This document shows, one piece after another, positions 19,685 through 31,662 of a stretch of 64,000 nt of DNA (positions are counted from its first letter, which is position 1; every line of letters begins with the position of its first letter). Both the position numbers and the translations under genes were made by a program. Origin of the DNA: Salinivibrio kushneri (GTDB taxonomy: Bacteria > Pseudomonadota > Gammaproteobacteria > Enterobacterales > Vibrionaceae). The notes under the pieces are model-generated. The model saw nothing but the letters and a program-made list of their open reading frames with translations, searched no databases and was not told the origin of the DNA. The DNA is taken from assembly GCF_027286325.1 (NCBI RefSeq), contig NZ_CP114588.1:2505317-2569316 (forward strand). Direction: 5' to 3'.

Positions 19685-22180
19685 TTACTTCTTTTTCTGA
19701 CCCGCTTTGGCTTTTTGTTTCTTCGCCTTTTTCTTACGCGCTTTTTCCGCAGGCGATTTCACTTTACGCTTTTTGCCGTTTTTATCTGCAGGCGCCTTAT
19801 CGGCTTCAACATTTGGCACCGCCCCACGTTTGAGCTGTTGCCGTACCGAGGTTCGCTCACGACGGGCTTGCGGGTCTTTATTCGACTCCGCACGGCCTTT
19901 CTTGCGTTTATCGCGCGCGGTTTTGCCCGGGCGACGGGCTTTGCGCTCAGAGCCTACCAGCTCAAAGTCAATTTGTCGCTCATCCAAGTTCACGGCTAAG
20001 ACTTTCACGGTCACCTGATCGCCGAGTCGGAATACACGACCCGAGCCTTCGCCCACCAGACGCTGACCCACCATATCAAAGCGATAGTAATCGTTATCGA
20101 GGTTAGAAATATGGACCAAGCCATCGATATGTAGCTCATTGAGGCGAACAAAGAAGCCAAAACCAGTGACATTGGCAATCACACCCTCTAGCTCATCGCC
20201 AACGTGATCTTGCATGTACTCACATTTGAGCCAGTCCGATACATCTCGGGTGGCATCATCGGCACGTCGCTCTGTTTTCGAGCATTGTTCACCCAGCACG
20301 TCCATATCATCAAACGAGTAATGATAGCCGCCGGTGGGTGTCCAACGGTCTTGGTTTTTGCCCGCTTGCTTGGCAATCAGGTATTTAAGCGCACGGTGCA
20401 ACAGCAAATCCGGATAACGACGGATGGGCGAGGTAAAGTGCGCGTATTGCTTGAGCGCCAAACCAAAGTGGCCTTGGTTATCCGCTTGATAGACCGCTTG
20501 CTTCATCGAACGTAGCAGCATGGTTTGAATCAGTTCACTGTCAGCGCGACCATGCACTTGATGCATCAGTGCCGCGTAGTCTTTCGGTGTCGGCTCTAGG
20601 CCACCACTTAAGCTCAAACCTAACTCGCCTAAGAAATCTTTAAAGCCACTGAGGCGCTCTTCACCGGGCGCTTCGTGAACACGAAAGAGCGCCGGCTCTT
20701 TGTGTTTTTCTACAAAACGGGCAGACGCGACATTGGCCAAAATCATACATTCTTCGATGATCTTGTGCGCATCGTTGCGCTCCACCGGCACGATGCGGTC
20801 AATTTTGCGCTGTGCGTTGAATATAAACTGAGTTTCCACCGTCTCGAACTCAATCGCCCCACGCTGCTGACGCGCACCACTGAGTACCTTGTACATATCG
20901 TGTAAAGTTTCTAAGTGCGGTACCAGAGAGCGGTAGCGCTCACGCAACTCTTGGTCCCCTTCTAGGATATGGGACACCTTGGTATAGGTCAGACGCGCGT
21001 GGGAGTTCATCACCGCTTCGTAATGTTTGTAACCAGACAACGCCCCTGATTCTGAAATCGTCATCTCACACACCATACACAAGCGGTCGACTTGGGGATT
21101 CAGCGAGCATAAGCCATTGGAAAGCACTTCCGGCAACATGGGCACCACTTGGTTAGGGAAGTACACCGAGTTACCGCGATTTTGCGCTTCTTTATCCAGC
21201 GCTGAGTCAGGACGCACATAGTAACTGACATCGGCAATCGCCACCCACAAGCGCCAGCCGCCCGAGCGTTTACGCTCACAATACACCGCGTCATCAAAGT
21301 CGCGGGCATCTTCACCATCGATGGTTACCAGTGGCAAGTCACGCAGATCGACGCGGCCTTCTTTGGCTTTTTCTGGTACCTCTTCACTCAAGCTTTTGAC
21401 TTGCTTGAGCACCGCATCCGGCCATTGATGAGGAATATCGTGCGTACGCAGTGCAATCTCAATTTCCATACCGGGTGCCATATTCTCGCCCAGCACTTCG
21501 ACAATTTTACCGACAGGATTGGTTTGGCGGGTTGGGCGCTGCATGATCTCGACCACCACCACATTGCCCATCCGCGCACCTTGGGTTTGTTCTTTGTCGA
21601 TCACAATATCTTGACCAAGGCGGCTATCATCCGGCACCACAAAGCCCATGCCATCTTCAACAAAGTAACGACCCACGATTTGGCCTTGGCGCGCCTCGAG
21701 CACCCGCACTACACGGGCTTCTTTGCGACCGCGTTTATCGGTGCCGACACCTTGGGCTAAAATCACATCACCGTGCATCACGCTGCGCATTTGGTGGTGT
21801 GGCAGCATCCAATCATCATGATTGCCTTTGCCTTCTGGGCGCAGAAAGCCAAAGCCATCTCGGTGACCAATCACGGTACCTTTGACCAAGTCCAATCGCT
21901 CGGGTAAGGCATAACACTGACGGCGAGTAAACACCAATTGTCCATCACGCTCCATGGCGCGCAGGCGTCGACGTAGCCCTTCATACTGTTCATCACCGGC
22001 TAAGCCAAGGTGTGAAAACAGATTATCGCGGCTCACTGGTGCCTTGAAGCTGCGGATAACTTCCAGCAAATGCTCACGGCTGGGAACCGGATTGTCATAT
22101 TTCTCTGCTTCGCGCGCGTGGTGAGGATCGGCTGCGAGGCTGTTAGGGGTATTATTTGTCGAACCTGTGTCTTGCGACAT
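19685..22180 (-). CDS. rnr: Ribonuclease R
   Basis: RNase R is a 3'-5' exoribonuclease that degrades structured RNA, including rRNA in quality control and cold stress. The protein (831 aa from ATG 22180) has an N-terminal helix-turn-helix region and cold-shock domains. The RNB catalytic core contains [14 protein letters not shown], with the metal-binding aspartates. An S1 domain ([14 protein letters not shown]) and a long Lys/Arg-rich tail end it. An AGG before ATG 22180 supports that start; an in-frame upstream start at 22213 would add 11 residues unlike known RNase R. rlmB follows directly. The usual enterobacterial nsrR gene is absent from this spot. Confidence 0.97.
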   Translation of the reverse strand: MSQDTGSTNNTPNSLAADPHHAREAEKYDNPVPSREHLLEVIRSFKAPVSRDNLFSHLGLAGDEQYEGLRRRLRAMERDGQLVFTRRQCYALPERLDLVKGTVIGHRDGFGFLRPEGKGNHDDWMLPHHQMRSVMHGDVILAQGVGTDKRGRKEARVVRVLEARQGQIVGRYFVEDGMGFVVPDDSRLGQDIVIDKEQTQGARMGNVVVVEIMQRPTRQTNPVGKIVEVLGENMAPGMEIEIALRTHDIPHQWPDAVLKQVKSLSEEVPEKAKEGRVDLRDLPLVTIDGEDARDFDDAVYCERKRSGGWRLWVAIADVSYYVRPDSALDKEAQNRGNSVYFPNQVVPMLPEVLSNGLCSLNPQVDRLCMVCEMTISESGALSGYKHYEAVMNSHARLTYTKVSHILEGDQELRERYRSLVPHLETLHDMYKVLSGARQQRGAIEFETVETQFIFNAQRKIDRIVPVERNDAHKIIEECMILANVASARFVEKHKEPALFRVHEAPGEERLSGFKDFLGELGLSLSGGLEPTPKDYAALMHQVHGRADSELIQTMLLRSMKQAVYQADNQGHFGLALKQYAHFTSPIRRYPDLLLHRALKYLIAKQAGKNQDRWTPTGGYHYSFDDMDVLGEQCSKTERRADDATRDVSDWLKCEYMQDHVGDELEGVIANVTGFGFFVRLNELHIDGLVHISNLDNDYYRFDMVGQRLVGEGSGRVFRLGDQVTVKVLAVNLDERQIDFELVGSERKARRPGKTARDKRKKGRAESNKDPQARRERTSVRQQLKRGAVPNVEADKAPADKNGKKRKVKSPAEKARKKKAKKQKAKAGQKKK

Positions 22181-22397
22181 AGACCTTTTCCTATTGGCGT
22201 ATGTTGATTTCATTATATCTGTAAACTGTCGCTATTGCGCCACGATGATCGCAGTTTGACGTTTTGTTTCAGCGCCTTGCTTGCAGGCTACGAGAGGAGC
22301 ATGGCACCTAGGCCATATCAAATCAGATTGGGAACAGATGTGTATAGGGAGTGTAACGGATTTTGCGCATAAAGTCGCCTACTGACGCCTCTCACGG

Positions 22398-23033
22398 TCA
22401 CCAATAACTGGTCCGGCGTTTGGCACGGGCGATAATATTCTGTGGCATCCGTGCTTCAAGTGCGGCACGAAGCTCTGAAATACGGTTACGAGTGCGAGAA
22501 TCTGCAGTGATGGTTTGATATAGCCAGCGATAAGCGTCTTCATAATCAAGTGGCGAGCCAACATCGTCCACTAACAACTCAGCCAGTTGGATCCGCGCAC
22601 GTGTATCACCCAGCGACGCGGCTTCACGAAGGTAAGGAATCGCTCGGCGTTGATCCTGTTGGACCAGGGTGCCATTGGCGTAGTAACGCCCAATTTGCTC
22701 TAGCGCGGCGGGCAGCCCTTGCTGCGCCGCTTGCTTCATGTAGTAAACACCGAGATCCGCGTCTTGATCCACACACACACCCCACGCCAGCATATCACCG
22801 TACAAAAATTCATAGGCAGGAGACCCCACACGGGTGGCACGGGCTTCGATGTCTTGCACGAGCTGGCATTCGTCTTGTTTGACGCGCTCAAGGTGAGAGT
22901 TGGTTTCAAACAGCGTGATAAGCTCACTTTCTTCATATAATGGCACAGCCGCCCCGACGTCCGCGCGGGCCGTTGCTGTCGTCAGCGTCGCTGCCGTCAG
23001 AGAAAGTGAAAAAATCAGCGTTCGAAACTTCAT
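22398..23033 (-). CDS. motX: Sodium-driven polar flagellar motor protein MotX
   Basis: MotX forms, with MotY, the periplasmic T ring of the Na+-driven polar flagellar motor and helps seat the PomA/PomB stator. The 211-aa precursor has a signal peptide (about 1-24) and Sel1-like repeats, seen as A-Y-E-F-L-Y-G-D-M-L-A-W-G-V-C and Y-M-K-Q-A-A-Q-Q-G-L-P-A-A-L. It ends M-P-Q-N-I-I-A-R-A-K-R-R, very like Vibrio MotX, and the length matches. It lies behind purA on the same strand, the location I recall for Vibrio, with about 200 bases and a terminator between them. This is a strong sign of a Na+-powered flagellum. Confidence 0.93.
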   Translation of the reverse strand: MKFRTLIFSLSLTAATLTTATARADVGAAVPLYEESELITLFETNSHLERVKQDECQLVQDIEARATRVGSPAYEFLYGDMLAWGVCVDQDADLGVYYMKQAAQQGLPAALEQIGRYYANGTLVQQDQRRAIPYLREAASLGDTRARIQLAELLVDDVGSPLDYEDAYRWLYQTITADSRTRNRISELRAALEARMPQNIIARAKRRTSYW

Positions 23034-23186
23034 GCCTACTCGCTATTCAACCAAGAAACCCAACAGCAACGCGCACGCTCGCCGTGTGCTTTTTTGTATC
23101 GGCACCTTGCATACTGACTTTAGCAAAGGCGGCAAGTTTTTTCCGCTTTCACGCGATTTGGCTTCCAACTCCATACCAAACTATTA

Positions 23187-23210
23187 AAAAAGCCAGCGAT
23201 CAACGCTGGC
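23187..23210 (-). terminator. Terminator of purA
   Basis: GCCAGCG and CGCTGGC form a 7-bp stem with a 5-base loop. On the minus strand a TTTTTT run follows. It lies about 28 bases after the purA stop and separates purA from motX. Confidence 0.85.
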
Positions 23211-23237
23211 CTTTGTTATCAAAACGAACTCACGTGC

Positions 23238-24569
<1,332 letters not shown>

Positions 24570-24653
24570 CTAGCACCTTAAAAACTCGGTTGCAGTCATT
24601 TTTTAACCGTATTGACATTTTCACTCACCTGCTCGGTGCTAGGTTGCGGAGTG

Positions 24654-24839
24654 TTAAGCTAAAAATTGGTAAGCCAGCACACTCCCAATCACCACTAAGC
24701 AGCCACCAATACGCCGCAACTGCGTGTCAGACTGCTCACCTAAAGCCATGACCATTTGTCGCCACTGTTTGGGCAATAACATCGGCCCTAACCCCTCTAC
24801 CACTAACACCAGTGCTAACGCGCCCCACACGCTATCCAT
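24654..24839 (-). CDS. yjeT: DUF2065 small membrane protein YjeT
   Basis: This 61-aa protein is the homologue of E. coli YjeT: L-A-L-V-L-V-V-E-G-L-G-P-M-L-L-P-K-Q-W in the first helix, then L-R-R-I-G-G-C-L-V-V-I-G in the second. Two hydrophobic helices are likely in the inner membrane. The function is unknown. It sits between hflC and purA, as in E. coli, and the hflC terminator lies just upstream, so it may be transcribed by read-through or from its own promoter. Confidence 0.85.
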   Translation of the reverse strand: MDSVWGALALVLVVEGLGPMLLPKQWRQMVMALGEQSDTQLRRIGGCLVVIGSVLAYQFLA

Positions 24840-24874
24840 AATGACCTCCAGCTACATAAACATGGCGTTGCGAG

Positions 24875-24906
24875 ATAAAAAAAGACAAGGCCTGGGCCTT
24901 GTCTTT
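24875..24906 (-). terminator. Terminator of the hfq-hflX-hflK-hflC transcript
   Basis: AAAGACAAGGCC and GGCCTTGTCTTT pair over 12 bases. On the minus strand the stem is followed by TTTTTATC. It lies about 25 bases after the hflC stop and ahead of yjeT. Confidence 0.8.
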
Positions 24907-24931
24907 CAAACGAGATAGCTCACTTAACGAT

Positions 24932-25822
24932 TTACTTTTCTATCGCTTCAGGTTGCTTCATGTATTTGAAGAAATCACTCTTCGGATCCACGACGAGCAT
25001 ATCACTCTTGCTGTTAAAGCTCTTGCGATACGCTTGTAGCGAGCGAACAAAGCTATAAAATTCAGGCTCTTTCTTGAAAGCACTGGCAAACAGCTTCGCC
25101 ACTTCCGCATCCGCTTCACCTCGGGTGATCCTTGCTTGACGCTCTGCCTTAGACAGAATCGTCGCCACTTCGAGCTCAGCTTGTGCACGAATGATTTCCG
25201 CTTGCTCGCGACCCTGTGCACGATGGCGACGGGCTACGGCCTCACGCTCAGCGCGCATACGCGCATAAATCGACTCACTGATTTCGCTCGGCAAGTTGAT
25301 ACGCTTGATACGTAAATCAATTAACTCAATCCCCAAATCACGCGAGCCCTCGCTGGCCGCACGCTCAAGGACACTTTTCATCACTTGATCACGCTTTTCA
25401 GACACAATCTCTTTGATGGTCTTGTTACCAATTTCGGCACGCAGCCCATCAGCGACACGACGTTGCAACAGAGATTCAGCCGTCAGTTTATTACCGCCCC
25501 CCGTGGACAGATAGTACTGGCCAAAGTCTTTAATACGCCATTTGACGTACGAGTCGATAATAACGTCTTTTTTCTCAGCGGTAACAAAGCGGTCAGCGCG
25601 GTCATCCATCGTTTGAATGCGGGCATCCAACGTCTTAACGCGATCAAACAACGGCAGCTTGAAGTGCAGACCGGGCTGATAGATTTTCGCCACATCGTTA
25701 TCCGCTTTAAGCACACGTCCAAAGCGGATCACAATGCTACGCTCACCTTCACTCACCACGAAGATCGACATCAAAAAGACCACTGCCGCTAGGACGACAA
25801 CTGGGATCATCATCTTACGCAT
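24932..25822 (-). CDS. hflC: HflC, FtsH protease modulator
   Basis: HflC is an inner-membrane SPFH/prohibitin-family protein that, with HflK, cages and tunes the AAA protease FtsH. The 296-aa protein has one N-terminal membrane segment (M-I-P-V-V-V-L-A-A-V-V-F-L-M), then the SPFH domain beginning G-E-R-S-I-V-I-R-F-G-R-V. A long Ala/Glu-rich coiled coil follows (R-A-Q-A-E-L-E-V-A-T-I-L-S-K-A-E-R). It lies 2 bases behind hflK in the same operon. Confidence 0.97.
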   Translation of the reverse strand: MRKMMIPVVVLAAVVFLMSIFVVSEGERSIVIRFGRVLKADNDVAKIYQPGLHFKLPLFDRVKTLDARIQTMDDRADRFVTAEKKDVIIDSYVKWRIKDFGQYYLSTGGGNKLTAESLLQRRVADGLRAEIGNKTIKEIVSEKRDQVMKSVLERAASEGSRDLGIELIDLRIKRINLPSEISESIYARMRAEREAVARRHRAQGREQAEIIRAQAELEVATILSKAERQARITRGEADAEVAKLFASAFKKEPEFYSFVRSLQAYRKSFNSKSDMLVVDPKSDFFKYMKQPEAIEK

Positions 25823-25824
25823 GC

Positions 25825-26985
25825 TTAGTATCTCCCTTCTCGTGATGAACCAGAACGCGGCGCCGACTCTTGCTGTTGAGGCTGTGAGCTTTGCTCAAGC
25901 TCAATACCATATTGGCTGCTCGACGTTTCTTTACGCTGGTTAGCGCCAACGGCTGCGCCTCCCATTAGCTTATCCAGTGGGAGATACATCAGGTTGCTGT
26001 TTCCGCTTTGCGAATCCACCATCACCTTACTCGTATTGCTGTACACTTCTTCCATGGTCTGGATGTATAGCCGGTTACGCGTCACACGGGGTGCATCACG
26101 ATACTCAGGCAAGAGTTTCTCAAATTGAGAGACTTCACCCTCTGCTTCGTTAACGGTACGCTCTTTGTAACCCAATGCCGCTTTTTTCAGCGTTTCAGCA
26201 CGACCCGTTGCTTTCGGCAACACATCATTACGATACGCTTCGGCTTCACGGATAAAGCGGGCCTCATCCTCTCGCGCTGCAATCGCATCATCAAAGGCGT
26301 CTTTTACTTGCTCTGGTGGACGTGCATATTGGAAGTTGACGTCAACCACCAGCAAGCCCATGTCGTACTTGTCGATGATTTCGTTCAGCTCAACCTGAGT
26401 GCGCTCACGCACTTCTTGACGGCCACGGGTGATGATGTCATCCATCAAAGAGTCACCGACGACCGCACGCAATGCTGAATCGGTTGCTTGACGCAAGCTG
26501 TCATCTGCATTGGTCACGCTATAAAGATATTGCTGTGGATCCATCACGCGGTACTGAACGTCCATCTCTACATTGACGACGTTTTCATCTTTAGTCAGCA
26601 TCAGGCCAGAGCTGTTGAGCGAACGAATCGACTCCACATCTACCGTGCTTACCGTATCCACAAAGGTTGGCTTCCAGTTAAGGCCCGGTTGAACGATACG
26701 ATCATACTGACCAAACCGCAGAACCACACCACGCTGAGCTTCCCCGATGGTATAGAACCCGGAAATACCCCAGACAATGATACCTACCAGCGCGAGAACG
26801 CCTAGCCCTGCCATGCCACCGCCGAACGATGGTCCTTTACCTTTGCGGCCACCTAAGCCACCCAGTTTGCGGCTTAGTTTGTTAAACAATTCATCAAGAT
26901 CCGGTGGCCCTTGATTACGGCCTCCACGATTCCCCCAGGGGTCTTTGTCGGGACCGCCATTGTTTCCTGGCTCATTCCACGCCAT
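25825..26985 (-). CDS. hflK: HflK, FtsH protease modulator
   Basis: HflK is the SPFH partner of HflC. The 386-aa protein has a Gly/Asn/Pro-rich cytoplasmic N-terminus (A-W-N-E-P-G-N-N-G-G-P-D-K-D-P-W-G), then a membrane helix near residues 57-78. The SPFH domain starts G-E-A-Q-R-G-V-V-L-R-F-G-Q, and a helical region contains E-G-E-V-S-Q-F. The C-terminus is Ser/Gln-rich, as is usual. It is the gene between hflX and hflC. Confidence 0.97.
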   Translation of the reverse strand: MAWNEPGNNGGPDKDPWGNRGGRNQGPPDLDELFNKLSRKLGGLGGRKGKGPSFGGGMAGLGVLALVGIIVWGISGFYTIGEAQRGVVLRFGQYDRIVQPGLNWKPTFVDTVSTVDVESIRSLNSSGLMLTKDENVVNVEMDVQYRVMDPQQYLYSVTNADDSLRQATDSALRAVVGDSLMDDIITRGRQEVRERTQVELNEIIDKYDMGLLVVDVNFQYARPPEQVKDAFDDAIAAREDEARFIREAEAYRNDVLPKATGRAETLKKAALGYKERTVNEAEGEVSQFEKLLPEYRDAPRVTRNRLYIQTMEEVYSNTSKVMVDSQSGNSNLMYLPLDKLMGGAAVGANQRKETSSSQYGIELEQSSQPQQQESAPRSGSSREGRY

Positions 26986-27034
26986 TCGCGCACTCCATCA
27001 AATTGATCTGACGATAATTTTTTACTCTAGCAGC

Positions 27035-28327
27035 CTAATCACTGACGATAAAGTCGCCGAGTTGGTTGCCTTCTCTTTTTTCTAACCGATACCAGTCCGT
27101 TTGTGGCAGCCTGACATCGACTAACAGATGCCCATCATCTTGGTATTCTTCACTGATAACGCATCGCATCTGGTGAAATTTACTTTGCATTCGCCCAGCC
27201 ATACTAGGTGGCAGCCGTAATTGATGCCGCACCATGGTGCCAGATAAACGCTCAGTAAGGGCTTCAAATATGAGCGCGATACCTTGACCAGACAACGCTG
27301 ACACCCATACTGCTCTCGGAACGCCCTCTTCGTCCCGTTCAATACGAGGTTCAGCCTGATCCAGACTATCTATTTTGTTCATAATGATAAGATGAGGCAC
27401 ATCTGCCGCATCGATTTCATCTAACACACTGTTGACCGCTTCAATGTTTTCACCAAAGCGTTCATCACTGGCATCGACCACGTGTAGTAGCAAGCTCGCT
27501 TCTTGGGTTTCTTGAAGCGTTGCTTTAAATGCCGCGACCAAGTCATGCGGTAAGTGACGAATAAAGCCGACGGTATCCGCCAATATCGCGGTACCCACAT
27601 CGTCCACTTCAATACGGCGTAAGGTCGGATCCAAGGTGGCAAACAGCTGATCGGCCGAATATACCCCCGCTTCGGTGATCCGATTAAACAAGGTTGATTT
27701 GCCCGCATTGGTATACCCCACCAATGACACAGTCGGTACTTCCGCCCGTGCCCGAGCGCGTCGCCCTTGTTCACGCTGCTTCGCAACCTTATCCAGTCGC
27801 TTTAAAATCGCTTTCACCCGATCACGCACTAAGCGACGGTCTGTTTCTAACTGTGTTTCACCCGGGCCACGCAAGCCAATCCCGCCTTTTTGACGCTCAA
27901 GGTGAGTCCAGCCTCGCACCAGCCGGGTAGATAAGTGGCGTAACTGTGCGAGCTCAACTTGTAACTTACCCTCATGCGTACGCGCACGCTGGGCAAAAAT
28001 ATCGAGGATCAATCCGGTTCGGTCTAATACTCGGCATTTAAATCGCTGTTCTAGGTTGCGCTCTTGGGCCGCGGATAAGGTGTGATTAAAAATCACAATG
28101 TCCGCGCCGACTTGTTGCACAGTATCTGCTATTTCTTGGGCTTTGCCCTCTCCAACAAAATATTTGGGATGAGGGGACTGACGGCTGCCGACAACAACTT
28201 GCAAGGCATCGACACCCGAGGATGACACCAGCATTTGAAATTCGCTGAGATCATCCCACTCGCCATCATGGGTAAAGTTTATATGAACGAGTACAGCCTG
28301 TTCACCGGCCTCGTAACGGTCAAACAA
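27035..28327 (-). CDS. hflX: Ribosome-associated GTPase HflX
   Basis: HflX is a GTPase that splits stalled or heat-damaged 70S ribosomes. The 430-aa protein has its own N-terminal domain (V-S-S-S-G-V-D and G-K-A-Q-E-I) with the glycine-rich L-R-G-P-G-E-T-Q-L-E linker. The G domain carries G1 G-Y-T-N-A-G-K-S-T-L, G3 D-T-V-G-F and G4 N-K-I-D. It follows hfq after 28 bases in a conserved operon. Confidence 0.97.
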   Translation of the reverse strand: MFDRYEAGEQAVLVHINFTHDGEWDDLSEFQMLVSSSGVDALQVVVGSRQSPHPKYFVGEGKAQEIADTVQQVGADIVIFNHTLSAAQERNLEQRFKCRVLDRTGLILDIFAQRARTHEGKLQVELAQLRHLSTRLVRGWTHLERQKGGIGLRGPGETQLETDRRLVRDRVKAILKRLDKVAKQREQGRRARARAEVPTVSLVGYTNAGKSTLFNRITEAGVYSADQLFATLDPTLRRIEVDDVGTAILADTVGFIRHLPHDLVAAFKATLQETQEASLLLHVVDASDERFGENIEAVNSVLDEIDAADVPHLIIMNKIDSLDQAEPRIERDEEGVPRAVWVSALSGQGIALIFEALTERLSGTMVRHQLRLPPSMAGRMQSKFHQMRCVISEEYQDDGHLLVDVRLPQTDWYRLEKREGNQLGDFIVSD

Positions 28328-28355
28328 GCGATAGACTCCTTAGCAATAGAATGCT

Positions 28356-28646
<291 letters not shown>

Positions 28647-28711
28647 TTATTTGTTTGTAATTGTAGTCAATTGTCGCGGTTAAGCAGCGTCCTTGTCAGT
28701 GACAGTATACA

Positions 28712-29653
28712 TCAAGTTTCCGTCCCTGCTGTCAACGCTTTTGTCACCGTTTGTAAAGACAGCGACGGTGTGTCGCTATCAAGCCAAGTCACATTATCCC
28801 AGCCTCTTAGCCAGGTTATCTGACGCTTGGCTAACTGGCGCGTCGCGCAAATCCCACGGTAAACGGCTTCATCATGGGTGCAACGTCCGGCCAAATAATC
28901 CCACATCTGGCGGTAGCCGACACAACGAATCGAGGGCAGATCGACATGCAGATCGTCTCGTTCGTATAACGTCCGTACCTCTTTTTCAAACCCCGCGTCG
29001 ATCATTTTGTCGAAACGAAGCTCGATGCGGCGATGCAATTCGCCTCGATCCTGAGGCGCTATTGCAAATTGGTGTACCTGATACGGCAAAGGTTCACCTT
29101 TTTTTTCTGTCAATGCTGTTAGGGTCTGGCCACTGATCCGATAGACTTCTAACGCCCGCGTAATTCGCTGAGGATCGTTAGGATGGATCCGCGCCCCCGA
29201 CACGGGATCAACCTCACACAACTGAGCATGTAATGCTTCCCACCCATGCTGCTGCGCCTCGTTTTCTAACGCTTCACGGATGTCAGGATCCGCACTAGGC
29301 AACGGTGATAGCCCTTCTAGCAATGCTTTAAAATACAGCATGGTGCCTCCCACCAACAGTGGGATCTTGCCATCCGCGACGATCCGCGCCATTTCTGTGA
29401 GCGCATCGTCACGAAAGTCTGCCGCCGAGTAGGCTTCAGACGGATCACGAATGTCGATCAAACGATGTGGCGCTTGCGCTAATTCCTCCGCTGTTGGCTT
29501 AGCAGTACCAATATCCATCCCGCGATAAATCAGTGCCGAATCAACACTAATGATTTCCACTGGCAAGGTCTGGCGTATTGCAATGGCCAAATCCGTTTTC
29601 CCGGATGCAGTCGGCCCCATTAAAAAAATCGCTTTAGGCAGCGGATTAGTCAT
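28712..29653 (-). CDS. miaA: tRNA dimethylallyltransferase MiaA
   Basis: MiaA adds a dimethylallyl group to A37 of tRNAs that read codons starting with U. The 313-aa protein has the P-loop [11 protein letters not shown], the [16 protein letters not shown] segment and the C-terminal [12 protein letters not shown] region that contacts tRNA. Its ATG overlaps the mutL stop by 8 bases, so translation is coupled. Confidence 0.97.
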   Translation of the reverse strand: MTNPLPKAIFLMGPTASGKTDLAIAIRQTLPVEIISVDSALIYRGMDIGTAKPTAEELAQAPHRLIDIRDPSEAYSAADFRDDALTEMARIVADGKIPLLVGGTMLYFKALLEGLSPLPSADPDIREALENEAQQHGWEALHAQLCEVDPVSGARIHPNDPQRITRALEVYRISGQTLTALTEKKGEPLPYQVHQFAIAPQDRGELHRRIELRFDKMIDAGFEKEVRTLYERDDLHVDLPSIRCVGYRQMWDYLAGRCTHDEAVYRGICATRQLAKRQITWLRGWDNVTWLDSDTPSLSLQTVTKALTAGTET

Positions 29654-31661
29654 GCTGTAATGCTTCTATCACTGAGGTCAGGTCGAGGCGTTTAAAGTAG
29701 CGCTGACGGCCCTTTTCTAACGCATCCCCCTGCCAATATTGTTCAATGTCCGATACGGTTTGTACCGCTTGCGCAAGGCTGACTGGATCCGATGCTACTG
29801 TCAACTGCTTTGCCAGCCAACTGCACATACTCGCGCTGTGATCCGTGTGGGATTGGTCGGGGTCTAACCCACCCAAAAAATCCAGCAGTGCAGGTATAAA
29901 TGCTTGCAAGTTATGTTGGCGTAGTGGCTGACAGACTGACATCACCATCAATTGCTGCCCTTTAGGGCGAATATGAATACCAAACTGACCAAGTAACGCC
30001 TGATACTGGATCACGCGCTGACACTCTTCTTCAGAGGCAGATAACCGTTGTGGGATCAATAGAGGTTGAGTGACTAGCCCTTCACCCAGAGCGGGTTGAA
30101 GCGCACCTTGATGGCGCCAGCACTCTAACCGGTGATGATCGACTAACCATAACCCCTCGCCCCAAGACATCAGCACATAGTGCTGCTCAACCACTGCAAG
30201 CACCTTGCCTAGTCCAGACTGGCCCGTGCACTCCGTTGTTGAGACGGTATCGAGCGTTGCTGGGATACTTTCAAAATGCGATAACGTTGTCGCGCTTCTT
30301 TGCATAGCACCACCAAGGTCAGTGCCTGCATCAGACTGGGGCGTCATCAACGCTTGATACGCTTGCGTCGCTTGCTTTGAAGGAGGGCTTGAGGGCGCAG
30401 CTGGTCTACCTGCCCACTCTGAACCGTGAGAGGAGCGGCCACGGTGTGAGCTGTCACTGGCGTCGTGCTTATACGATGCCGTATCACGCGACGAGGTCGT
30501 CAGTGATGAACCGCCGCCTTCGCGTTTACCCGGGTAATCAGGAAACGCGTCAACAGCTTGTTGGTAAGGGTTGGGTTTGGCGGTCGCAGAGGCGCGCGGC
30601 TGGTAGGTTACCGCTTCTCTTATTTCTCCCGTATCGGGATCCACGCCATTTTCAGCTGACAATGCCGCTTGTTGTAAACCATCATAAATAGCTTGATAGA
30701 TAAAATCATGGACCAGGCGTGCCTGATGAAACCGGACTTCGTGTTTGGCGGGGTGCACATTGACATCGACTTGATGCGGGTCGACATCGATATACAACAC
30801 AAACGCGGCGTACTGATCGTGCGCAAGGCTTTGTTCATACCCTTGACGAATGGCGTGGTTAATCAGCTTATCTTTCATCATTCGCTGATTAACAAAACAA
30901 TGCTGCATATCGTTTTGCTGTCGAGCCCCTTCCGGTGTGCAAATCCAGCCGGTCAGTGCCATGTCGTGATGATGTAAGTCAATCCGCAACGCATGCTCAA
31001 CAAATTTTTGCCCACAAATCGCCTTGACGCGACGCAGTGGATCGCCATTTTCTGGTACACGTCGATATTGGCGCACTTGCGTGCCGTTGTGGCGTAGATT
31101 GATGGTGATATCAAACCGGCTCAATGCAATGCGGCGTAATAGCTCATCAATGTGGCCAAATTCGGTTTTGTCGGTCCGTAAAAATTTGCGCCGCGCTGGG
31201 GTATTAAAGAATAAGTCTACCACTTCAACGGTACAGCCAACCGGATGGGCGGCGGGTTTTACATTCACCGCCATCTCTCGCCCCTCGGCAAACGCCGACC
31301 ATGCTTCTTGCTGCTCAGCAGGACGCGAAGTGATGGTTAGGCGTGATACCGAGCTCACACTGGCTAGCGCCTCACCACGAAAGCCAAGGCTCATGATCGC
31401 CTCAAGGTCATCAAGGCTGTGGATCTTAGACGTAGCGTGTCGACTGAGGGCGAGCTGCAGATCCGCTTTACTGATCCCACACCCGTTATCACGCACACGG
31501 ATCAGCTTGCTTCCCCCTTTTTCAATATCCACATCAATACGGGTCGCCCCCGCATCAATGCTGTTTTCTACCAGCTCTTTCACCACCGAGGCGGGACGCT
31601 CGACCACTTCACCTGCTGCAATCTGGTTGGCTAGGCGCGCGGGTAAAATCTCAATCGCCAT
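29646..31661 (-). CDS. mutL: DNA mismatch repair protein MutL
   Basis: MutL links mismatch recognition by MutS to the MutH nick and UvrD unwinding. The 671-aa protein has the GHKL ATPase domain ([14 protein letters not shown], then R-D-N-G-C-G-I and G-F-R-G-E-A-L-A-S). A poorly conserved linker (about 350-480) and a C-terminal dimerisation domain follow. The endonuclease motif D-Q-H-A-x2-E-R-x4-E of MutH-free bacteria is absent, as expected where MutH is used. It follows amiB by one base and overlaps miaA. Confidence 0.97.
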   Translation of the reverse strand: MAIEILPARLANQIAAGEVVERPASVVKELVENSIDAGATRIDVDIEKGGSKLIRVRDNGCGISKADLQLALSRHATSKIHSLDDLEAIMSLGFRGEALASVSSVSRLTITSRPAEQQEAWSAFAEGREMAVNVKPAAHPVGCTVEVVDLFFNTPARRKFLRTDKTEFGHIDELLRRIALSRFDITINLRHNGTQVRQYRRVPENGDPLRRVKAICGQKFVEHALRIDLHHHDMALTGWICTPEGARQQNDMQHCFVNQRMMKDKLINHAIRQGYEQSLAHDQYAAFVLYIDVDPHQVDVNVHPAKHEVRFHQARLVHDFIYQAIYDGLQQAALSAENGVDPDTGEIREAVTYQPRASATAKPNPYQQAVDAFPDYPGKREGGGSSLTTSSRDTASYKHDASDSSHRGRSSHGSEWAGRPAAPSSPPSKQATQAYQALMTPQSDAGTDLGGAMQRSATTLSHFESIPATLDTVSTTECTGQSGLGKVLAVVEQHYVLMSWGEGLWLVDHHRLECWRHQGALQPALGEGLVTQPLLIPQRLSASEEECQRVIQYQALLGQFGIHIRPKGQQLMVMSVCQPLRQHNLQAFIPALLDFLGGLDPDQSHTDHSASMCSWLAKQLTVASDPVSLAQAVQTVSDIEQYWQGDALEKGRQRYFKRLDLTSVIEALQHD

Positions 31662-31662
31662 A